Shown in pieces: positions 37,092 to 49,000 of a stretch of DNA of 64,000 bases; the first letter of the stretch is position 1; each line of letters starts with the position of its first letter. The position numbers and the translations under genes were made by a program. The DNA lies in assembly GCF_000626715.1 (NCBI RefSeq), contig NZ_AQRA01000010.1, positions 62,001 to 126,000 of the forward strand. The letters are read 5' to 3'. The notes under the pieces are model-generated. The model searched no databases and was not told the origin of the DNA. It saw only the letters and a list, made by a program, of their open reading frames with translations. This DNA comes from Aquimarina atlantica (lineage in GTDB: Bacteria > Bacteroidota > Bacteroidia > Flavobacteriales > Flavobacteriaceae).

Positions 37092-40000
37092 TTAGTGAAT
37101 ACTATACTTTTTTAATAGGTCAATACCTTGTTCTGTTTCTATGCTCTCACTTTCAATCTGATCAATTAAATTTTCGATAATTTCATAATTTCCATTTTCA
37201 CGAATTGAGAGGTTTTCAGGAACTTTTTCTGAAGCTGTTTTATTGATCCAGTATCGTTCTTTGGCAAATGGATATTTGGGTAGATTGATGCATTTGGGTT
37301 TAACTTCTCTATAGAGTTTGTTCCAATCCAACTCCAGACCTTTAACCCATAATTCGAGTACTTTCGAAAGTTTTTTATTTGCTATCCATTTGTTAATAGT
37401 TTCCTGTAAATCGGTATCTGAATTAAATATAGATATCGAGGTATCATAGTGTTTTGCCTCTCCTCTGTAAATACCTTCAATATTTTTTTCTGAATTAAGA
37501 TATGCCTGTAGTTTATCTACTAACTGCTCTACAGAGTTTACAATACACCCTAAACGTATCTCCATAACTTCACGGGTAACCTGTAAGGAATAAGCCATGG
37601 AAAGCAGATCAATAGTTTGATCTGGATTTTTTATTAAAACTAGCAGATCACTAACCTTTTGTAGTAATTGTTCTTCTGTTTTAGCTGATAGAACAATCAT
37701 GATTTGTGTATCTTTTCCAGGATGTGCAACAGAAGAAAATTGAGAAGTCATTGGTGTTATATATTCTTCAATGACTACATGAGCATTAGTACCACTACGT
37801 CCAAAGGAACTTATACCTCCCATACGAGGTTTATCTTGTTCTTTTTTCCATTCTTTGGTGATCTTGTTAATATAAAACGGGCTGTTCTCCCAGTTTATAT
37901 AATCATTTTCATCCTCACAGTTAATAGTCGCTGGTATTTTGTTATGCTGTAGTCCTTTTAACAAACTCACTACACTTACTAATCCCGAGGCGGCCATTGT
38001 ATGCCCCAGGTTACTCTTACAACTTGTTATGGCACAATGAGTTGTTTGTTTTGAGTCTGGTTGCTTCTCAATGAGTTTTTTAAAGGCATCGTTTAAGGCA
38101 TTTAGTTCAATAGGATCACCCAATTTTGTCCCGGTACCATGTGCAATAATATGTGAAATGTCCTGAGGATTGATATTATAGTTGGTATAAACATTTTTGA
38201 TTAGTGTTTCCTGGCTTTTACCACTAGGTGCTGTAACTCCATTAGTTTTCCCATCAAAGTTAATACCGCTGGCTTTAATGGTTCCATAAACAGGGTTACC
38301 TGCTTCAATAGCTGCGGATAGGGGTTTTAACATAAGCACTACAACTGCTTCACTAGCGCCAATACCATTGGCTTTTTTAGCAAAGCTATAGCATTGACCA
38401 TCTTCCGAAAGCATTCCTGCCTGGCTCATCTTAACGTAGAATTCTGGCGATAAAATCAAAGAAGAGATACCAGCAACTAATGCTGATTCACATTCTCTGT
38501 TTCGTAAACTCATGATTGCCTGATGCATGGCTACCAACCCTGAAGAACAGGCTGTATTGGTAGCGATGGTAGGTCCCTGTAAGTCGAGATAGTATGATAA
38601 TCTAGAAGATATCATGGCATTACCACTATTACCAACTCCTTGTTCATCAGAAATAAGTGAGCTATATTGACTTTCTTCCATTCCTGCAAAAACACCAACG
38701 GGGGTTCCTCGTAGTGATGAAGGATCGATTTGAGCATCTTCAATTGCTTTATACGCTTCAATTAAAAGCATTCTTTGGCCAGGATCCATTGCTTCTGCTT
38801 CTCTAGGCGTAATTTCAAAAAACAAGGGGTCAAATTCATCTACATTATTAATAAAACCTCCTTTATTAGTGCTGATTTTATTATCAGAATCTCCGGATTT
38901 TGAGAAATAATCACGCCAGTCCCAACGTGATAAAGGGATCTCGCTAATACCACTCTCTCCCTTTTCTAACATTTCCCATAATTGATCTGCTGTATCTGCT
39001 CCTGGGAAACGTCCCGACAAACCTATAATGGCAATTGGTTCTTGAGCTAAGCTCGAAAGGTATGAAGTATCTTTAGATTTAGTTTGTAAGAAGCGTTTCT
39101 GGATTGTAGTTTTCCTTAATACTGGTTTTTTCGTATCTACCTGTTGTCTCTCGACTATTTCACTCTGTGGTTTGTTGTAAAATTCTTCTAAGTGATTATG
39201 ATAATCCTGAACGAAGTAATCACTTAACTTCTTAATAGTAGAATAATTATAGAATATAGCAGGCGTTACGGTAATAAATAAATGTGTTCCTAGTTTCTTG
39301 GCAAATGTTGTTAAACTGATAGAATCAAAACCATAATCTGCCAGATTAGTCACACCATCCAGTTTTTCTGAAGGTATTTTCAAACTCATAGATACAAGCT
39401 TGATAAGATCAGCATAAACGCATTCTTGTAGTGAAAGATCTTGATATTGTATCTTCCATCCTTTACCCATGTGAGCCTGTTGGTTTTGAACATTAAATGG
39501 TAATTGATCAAGTAGCTTGGTTGTGTAGATACGATCTAAGAATTGTTTAATACGGTTAGGTTTACCTTTAAGTACCAATGTTTGTGTTTGATTTGATTTG
39601 ATAATGTCGTCCCATATCGTTACTCCTTCTGGTGTTTCGAGTACCTCCTGACCACTGCTTTTAAGATAAAATGCAGCTTGTTCAAAGTCACCTTTACCCA
39701 TGCCGCCATCTTTCCAAAAAGGCCAGTTTATAACAATAGATTTTCCATTATTTTGGTTTTTCTGCTCACGATAATAAGCATAAGCCATTAGAAAACGATT
39801 TGCTATTGCATAGTCACAAGATCCAAAATCACCCAGCATAGCAGCCGAAGATGAAAAATAACACACAAAATCCAGAGGTTGTTGATTCAGTACTTCATCT
39901 AATACTATTATTCCCTTAGATTTAGGTTGAAGCACTTCATTGATCCTTTTTGTTGTTTTTTCGTAGAAAACCTCAGAACCTTCAACTCCCGCTGCATGAA

Positions 40001-43000
40001 TAATCCCTGATAGGTTAAAAGGAATATTTTTTGCCCAGGATGTTATTGCCTTTCTATTACTAATATCAACAGAATAATAGTGAACTTCTTTGGCTCCTTC
40101 CTGCTTTAATTGATCCATCTTTTCCTGAATCCCAGAGACTAATGGTCTTCTACCAAGTAGTAACAGTTTTGCCTGATATTCCTTAGCTAAATACCGTGCT
40201 AGCTCAAACCCAAGTTTTCCAACACCTCCTGTAATTAAATAACTACCGTTTTTCTTGAGTACTGGTGTTTTTACAGTACTATCAAGATCAAATGGTTTAT
40301 ACGACAATTCAAACCTTTGCTCATCTTTATATCTAATTACTCCGGGATGTTGTATGGCATCTAATAACTGCTGAGATATAGATCCAGATGAATCGGTATA
40401 AAGTAATGATATCTTTGAGTTAGGTACTACCAATTTTAGAGAACGCTCAAAGCCTATCCAGGAATAATCCCAACACGTTTCTATAGATGAAGGATCATAG
40501 TTACCTACCAATGTTACGTCGATAGGATTGTCAAATCTTTTAATGGCTTTAAATACATTAAACAATGCATGAACGCCTTTTTCCTTAGTATTTTTTGCCC
40601 AGGTATATATCAGTCCTATAGACTTATTACTCTTATCGTTTACATCGTTAAGCACTTTTTGAATATCTAACACATTATTGGAGCGACAGTGATAAAAGTT
40701 TTCAGAAACTTTTTCATATTTCTGTTCTTGAAATACAAAAATTGCTTTTGCAAACTGATTGGTATTATCGCTATTTATAATGCTGTCTTTAAACTCTTTA
40801 TTTGCAAAAATGATAATCTGCCTATTATTGGTTAATGAACTACCTAAAGCAAGAGGTTGCTCTTTCCAATACTCTTTAAAAAATAACTTTTGAGATACTT
40901 CTTCTGGCTGTAAAACAGTATCATCATACTTGTCTTGGTATACTTCAACCTCTTTTTCTAAATTTTCAGAAGTGTTTGTTTTTTCATCAAGACATTGTAA
41001 GGATATTCCCCTTATTTCTACGCAAATATTCCCTTGTTGGTCTATAAGATCAATATCTAGTATGTGATTTTTAGCCTTTATATCTTTAATCCGTACCCAG
41101 ATATTCATTTCACTGGTACAGGAAGATAGTATTCGTACAGTATCTAATGAAGTCGGAAATAACGGTTGACCTAGAGATTCGATATCAGCAACTAAACCTA
41201 TACATGCCTGCATCACTCCCTCCATGATCGAAGGATAGAGTACAAATTCTTTTTGATCATTTTCCTCTAAAAGAGGTATGCTTACTTCTGCTAATAATTG
41301 ATTATCTCCTTGGTAAATACTTGAGATTCTCTGAAGATTAGAACCGTACACATATCCTCTTTTCGATAGATCTGTGTATATATCTTTAGGTTTCAGAGCA
41401 ATCTGTTTCATTTCATCTTTGAGTTGCAAAATATCAAGCGTAGTAGTTTCATTTAGAAGACTATACATAACTTGTCCTTCAAAATACAATTCTTGTTCTT
41501 CTTCTTCAGTACTATAAATTTCAATACCTATTTGTTCACCCACATGACCTTCTTCAGATGCAAATAATGCTATTTTAACTTCCTTTATTTCCTCAACTAC
41601 AATTGGTTTTGTAAAAGATATATGGTGTAATTCAATTACTGCGGATTCATCCTGAGGAGGATTTGCCATTACCATAGCAGCTCGAGCCATTTCCAGGCAA
41701 GCTAATCCTGGTAAGACGCTATCGCCCTGAATCTTATTTTCTCTGATAAAAAATTCTTCACCATCAAATATGGTGTTATAGCTTTGCTGACGAAGGTCTG
41801 AAGTATTCTTATGTACTAATGGATGAAGTACTTCTAGAGCATTTTTATTCTCTTTTTTATAGCTGTCGGTCGTTTTTTCAATCCAATACCGTTCTCTGGC
41901 AAATGGATACAATGGTAAGTTGATACGCTTAGGTTTATGGTTTCCGTAGAGTTTGTTCCAACCCAACTCCAGACCTTTAACCCATAAATCCAGTAATTTC
42001 GATAGTTTTCTTTGACTTATATAGTTATCTACAATGGTTTCTTTCATCTCATCATCATTACTAATGATCTGTAAACCTTCTTTATTACGTTTCACCTGTC
42101 CCAAATAGACACCACGAATAGAATCTTCTCCTTTACAATAAGCTCGAAGTTTTTCTGTAAGTTGATCGATATCTTTTACCATAAAACCAAGGCGTTCCTC
42201 CATCGCTTCTCTACCTACCTGTAAAGTATACGCCATATCGACTAAATCTAACTCTCCTTTCTCTTTTTTAATAAAATCCAATAAATCTGAAGCTTTTTGT
42301 TTTAACTGTTCTTCGGATTTGGCTGATAAAGGAACTATAACCTCTGAGTTTTGTGTAATGACCTGAACAGGTTGTTTAATCATTTCCTGGTTCCTAGAAA
42401 CGTACTCACCCATCACCAAATGTGCATTGGTGCCACTAAATCCAAAAGAACTGATTGCGGCCTGACGTTGCTGTGATTTTCTAACCTCCCAATCTCTTAA
42501 TTCTGTATTTACATAAAAAGGACCATCATCCAGGTTGATATGTTCGTTTAGTTGTTCAAAATTTATAGTGGGTGGCAACTGTTTGTACTTCATAGCCTGT
42601 AGCACTTTAATAAAACCGGCTACTCCTGCTGCTGTTAAACAGTGACCAATATTACTTTTTACTGATCCCAGGGCGCAATATGCTGTTTCTTCTGTATATT
42701 TTTGAAAAGACCTACGTAATCCTTCGACTTCAATAGGATCTCCCAATTTGGTGGCTGTACCATGCGTCTCGATCAACTGGATGTTATTCGGATCTATATC
42801 AAATTGATCATATACTTGTTGTTCTAGTTGTGTTTGAGATTCTGTATTAGGGGCTGTAATCCCATTAGTCTTTCCATCCTGGTTAATACCCCATCCCTGT
42901 ACCACTCCCAAAATAGTGTCATTATCTTTCTCTGCATCTTCTAACCTTTTTAGCATCACTACTCCAACTCCTTCGCCCGGGACAAAACCATTGGCTTTCT

Positions 43001-46000
43001 GATCAAAAGTATGGCATCTACCATCTGGAGAAAGCATCCCGGATTGTGAACTCATAATATGCATAGAAGGTGTTGCCATTATATAGACGCCTCCTGCGAG
43101 AGCAGCATCAATATTACCTGACACTAAAGCATCACATGCATTAGCAATAGCAACTAATGAAGAGGAACAAGCAGTATCTATAGAGATACAAGGGCCTTGT
43201 AAATTTAAAAAGTATGAAATACGTGCAGCTAATATAGAACCGGCAGCACCAGTAAATCCCTGAGCGCTCAATTGATGTTTTTTGGATTGCTGAAGATAAT
43301 CTCCCGCTGCACATCCTACATATACCCCACATTTACTTCCCGAAAACACATGCGGATTATATCCTGCATGTTCTATTGCATGCCAACAAGCTTCTAAAAA
43401 TAATCGCTGTTGCGGATCCATGTTTTCTGCCTCAATCGGAGAAATATTAAAAAACATTGGATCAAAAAGATCATATCCTTCTAAAGCTCCCATCCATTTG
43501 CTATACGTCTTGTCTGCAACAGCTTCTCCTGCCTGATAATACTTTTCAATATCCCAACGCTTCTTAGGAACCTCATCAATACAATTTTTTCCCTGAGCAA
43601 TATTCTGCCAAAATGATTCTACATCACCTGCCTTTGGAAACTGACCCGACATTCCTATAACTGCAATAGATTGTGATCGGGAGGATGGTTTTCTGAATTG
43701 AGTAGTATTTCCCTGTGAACCTTTACGTAATGATGTAAGATGCCTTCTTCTAACTGCTTTTGGAATATCACTTTGAAAAATCTTTTCGGGGATATCAGTA
43801 GAAATAGCAGAATCTGTTATAAATACTCCCTGTTGCTTTATTTCATCCTGAATATGATCACTAAGAGCATTCAGAGTTGAATAACTATAAACAATGGTAG
43901 CTTGTAGCGAAAGCCCATATTTTTCGTTAATAGTACGTATAAAAGTAACCCCTACAATAGAATCCAATCCTAAATCTACAAACTGACTGTTATCATCGAT
44001 CTCATCTTCTGATAAATGCAGTTCCTTGGCCAGTAGTTTCTTTAAATCTAAAAGAATATTAGGAAATACATCTTGAGTATTTGCCTTTGGCTCTTTTTTA
44101 GGTATATCTGTGATTGTCGATGTTACTGATTTACTTACAGATATACCCTGTTTTTCTGATGCTTCCCTAATATGAGCCCCTAATGTTGCCAGTGTAGAAT
44201 AACTATATACAATAGTAGCTTGTAAAGAAAGATCATACTTTTCGTTAATAGTTCGTATAAAGGTTACCCCTACAATAGAATCCAGTCCCAAATCTACAAA
44301 TTGGCTATTCTCACCAATCTCATCTTCTGATAAATGCAACTCTTTTGCCAATAGTTTTTTGAGGTCTGAGATAATGTTTGGTAATGCATCTATATGTGAA
44401 ATAGTATCTTCAATATTTACAGCAAGTGATTTTTCTGTAGCATTGATATTGATAGCTTCTTTAGAAATTGTACGATCTTGATAGAAATGATTCTCAATCT
44501 GTTGTAACGTATCCTGTCTTCCTACAAATGTTTTTTCATGCATTGCCAGTTCATGACTATACGTTATTTCCAATCGCTTTTTAAGATGTGCTGTCAATTG
44601 GTCTTTGATCACAACTAAGCTTTTGCGAGAATATCTTGTTATTTGCCGAGCTAGTACAAGTGCGGCTGAATGGATCTCTTTTCTGGGAAAAACAGGGAAA
44701 GACATTCCTTTTTCTTGTAATACTTTTCCAGAATATTCAACTCCTCTCAATAAAGTCTCCCGAGAAAGATCATATCCTATTTTATCAGGAAAGATCAAAG
44801 TAGCTCCTGCTCCGGGAGTAAATCCATATCTCATATATGGGCTTACATAACGACTCTCTTCACTAAACAAAACAAAATCTGAAAACATACCCATAGACCA
44901 ACCTGCTCCAATACCATGACCCTGCATCGCCGAAATCACCGGAATCTTACAGTCCAGAGCTAATTCAAAAATCTTAGTATCTGTAAACTTAGCTTTGCCT
45001 TCCTGAATTGCTAACAAACTATCCTTAGTACCTCCCGATGCAAAATAATTGTCATAACCTGTCAATACTACCACCTTATAAAAAGGATATTCTGCTATGT
45101 GCTGAAACACCTCTATCATTCCTTCTATAAAAGCATCTGAAAACATATTTTTTGCCTCCCGATCTTCCATTGTAATCTCAATAATACCTTCTGGATAACT
45201 CTTTGCCTTTATAACTTTTGTGCTAAGAGTAATGCTTGTTATAGTTTTTGGTAATACCTCCGAAGTTTTCGTTTGTTCTTTCGACCAAACAGGTAACTCC
45301 TCTATCGTTTTCTTTAATAATGAAGTTTGTGTCTTTTTCCAAGTCCGTACAACTTCTAAAGGTAATTTCACCCACTTTGATGCCTGATTTAATGCTTCTG
45401 AAAAAACATCATTGGTTACAATCAATGAACCTACCTGATCTTGTAGCTCTATCCCAGTATAAGTCTTACCTGCCAGTAGTAATTCGTTACTCATAGTACA
45501 TCCTAACCGATGACTAAATAACGTAACTGATCGCATTGCCAACTCTGGAACTTCTACAAGACCTGATACAGAATACTCACCTTGTGCATGGTAAATACAA
45601 ACATCACAAGACGAACAAATCAACCAGGCAATATCTTTAGCATTAGAATTTGTTACAGCAATTATAGGAATCGGGGATTTCAGGATTTGATCCTGAAATT
45701 CTAAAACGACTTCCTGCGAACTCATCAAATCGGATACTGAAACAAAATCAGCAATATCACTGCTTAGAACAATCACTTTATAGTAATTGTCTTTATCTAG
45801 TTGGGCATAAATAGTTTTTAATTCTGAAACGATATTTTCTAATGAGCAGTTCTTCTCACCTTTATGTAGTGTAATTGTTAATACATGATCTGTATCGGCT
45901 TCTAACTTCAAATACTTTGAATCAAAGGTAAGTTGTGGTTTTGTAGTTACTATACTCTCTACCTGTATTGTTGGTACTACATCCAGTTGTTCTGCCAATG

Positions 46001-49000
46001 TAAGTAACTTGTGCCCCAAATGTTGCTTTAATAGCTGCAGAGCATCCTTTGATTTCTCACAAAGATCTAATGCAAAACTCTCTATAAAAGAACTTATCCG
46101 ATTCGATGCAAGAACAGGACAACTACATCCTTGCTCTTGTAAAGCTTTGCCTGTTAATTTTTCCGATTGGTATAGAAAGCTATGAGTAAGAGCATTTCCA
46201 AATCGTTCCTTAAACCATAACTCTTCTTCTAAACCAGGGAAAAATCCTTCCTTATAATTTGTATAAGAATAGTTACTTTCTTCACTGCATATCATAAAAT
46301 CACATAACCCTCCTATTAGAAATCCAGCTCCAATAGCAGACCCCTTCATCTCGGCAATTATCGGAAAAGGAAAAGATGCTATAGTTTGATATAATCCTGA
46401 TTTTACGGATTCATTATAGGATGTTCTGTCCCCTTGTAAAAAAACATTACCCCCACGTAATAACAATACTTTTAAAGAAGAAATCTCTTTTGCATATGTT
46501 AAAGCTTCTACCAATTCTGAAATCAAATCTGAAGAAAGCGTATTTTTATCAGGTGCAGATATAACTAGTGAATACAACCCTTTATCGTGATCAAATAACT
46601 TGATTAATGAAGCGTTAGAAAATTCTCCTCTCTGATCATTATAAGATGTTATATCAGAAAGAGTAGTAGTTGTTTTATCCAACACAGAATCTTCCATTTC
46701 TTCTATACCAAAAGTATCTGGAGTAACTAATAAAATTTGAGTTGGCTTTTCTAATGTATTCTCTGTAAACTTTTCTACTTCTGAGTTTTCTAATACTATC
46801 TTTGAAAGAATTGGTATGGATAGTTCTCGTGGCAATCTCTGAATTTCTTCTAAATCTAACGATGGTTTTACTACTTCTTCTTGACTAAAATTATCCTCTA
46901 TAAAGTCGTGAACCACTTCCTGGTAAACAACTCCATACATCTGTACACATTCCTTACCTTCTTTATCATATAAATCGATATCTAAAGCATCTGTTCTACC
47001 AGAACTATAACGAATCCATCCCCACATATTAGCTGTACAATTACTCTTGATTTGTAAAGAATCTATACTTGTAGGTTCTAAAGCTGTACCAGAAAATAAT
47101 AATAAGCCCGATTGTAATACTTCCTTAAGAATACCCGGGTGTAAAACATAAACTTCTTCTTCCGAAAACAAATCTTCTGGCAAACTCAACTCTACCAGTA
47201 ATTGCTTATCTTCCTGGAAGATGGAAGTTATATTATGGTGAGAAGAAGGTAATACACTTCTTTGCATTTTGGATCTAAGAACCTTGATATCTACTGTTGT
47301 TAAAGGAAGCTCATCATGTACTATAGCCTCTCCCTGGCAATAAATTACTTCTTTCTCTTCAATACCACTATACACCTCAAAACAAACACCTTCTTCTGTT
47401 TGTTCAAACAAGGCGATATGCACTTCTATATCATCTTTAAAAATTAAGGGACCTGACCAAACTGTATTACTAAACTCTAAGAAGTATGGAGCTTTTTCTT
47501 TGGGTAATGCTTCTGCAATTGCTACGCGAGCCATTTCTAAATAAACAACTACCGAGATTTCCTTATGACCAGTAGATAAATTAGAGATAAAAAATGCATC
47601 ACCACTAAAAGTCGAACTATATTTATGATCCTTAAAATCTGAAGTGTTACTATGTACTAAAGGATGCAATACCGAGATTGCTGTATTATTTTCTACCTGT
47701 GATACAGTATCACTAACAGCTATCCAATAACGTTCTCTGGCAAAAGGATATGTCGGAAGACTCATTAGTCCGGGAAGTACATCACCATACAATTGGTGCC
47801 AATCCACAGCACCACCTTTTACCCAAACATCTAATAGTTTAGCTATCTTTTTACCTGATAACCATTCTTGAATCACCGTATCAGTAGCTAACTCAGAAAA
47901 ATTTTCATCTCGTTTGACCTCACCCCGATACATCCCTTCTACTCCTTTTGTATCATCGAGATAGGATTCTAGTTTTTCTTTCAACTCAACTACCGAATTA
48001 ACAACAAGGCCTAAACGCTTATCCATTGCCTCCCTACCTATTTGTAAGGTATAAGACATCGAAGTTAAATCAAGATCAATACTCTCTTGATCAAACTTCC
48101 GGAGATAACTCAACAGGTCAACCACCTTTTGTTTTAATTGATCAAAGGTACGTGCCGATAAAACAATTCCTACATTAGTAACTTGATTAGTATTTAGAAC
48201 AGAACGATGTACATCAATGTATTCTTCTAGAATAATATGAGCATTAGAACCTCCTGCTCCAAAAGAGGAAATACCTGCAATACGAGGATAGGTCTTACCC
48301 AAAATCAAAGGAGGATCCCAATCTCTTAACTCCTGATTTACAATAAAAGGAGTATTATCAAAATCAATATGTGGATTTAATCGCTTAGAATGTAACGATG
48401 GAACTATTTGACCATGCTCCATCTGTAATAGTATTTTGGTCAAACCTGCAATACCTGCTGCTGATTCACAATGCCCAATATTGGACTTAGCTGATCCTAA
48501 TAAACAATAGCCTGTATTTTTTTCAGCTTGATCTCCTTCAAACGCCTTAGATAATGCAGCTATCTCAATAGGATCCCCAAGCTTTGTACCTGTACCATGG
48601 GCTTCTATATAACTAATATGACGAGGATCAGTATCTGATACTTTAAGTGCCTCTGTAATAGCATTTGCCTGAGCCTTAGGATTAGGAACACTATAACCAT
48701 TAGTCTTACCTCCATGGTTAAGAGAACTTCCTTTGATCACTCCATAGATATGATTCCCATCTCTTTTGGCCTCTGATAATCTTTTTAAAACTACAACTCC
48801 GACTCCTTCGCCGGGAATATAACCATCCCCTCCTTCTCCAAAACTTTGGCAATGACCTGCACTCGAGATAAATTGACCAGAACTAAGCATCTGATATTTA
48901 TTCGGGTGAATGCTCACATTAACTCCTCCGGCTATTCCTAAATCTGTACGACCTTCTTTTAAATCCTGACAGGCTAAATGAATTGAAGTTAGTGAAGAAG

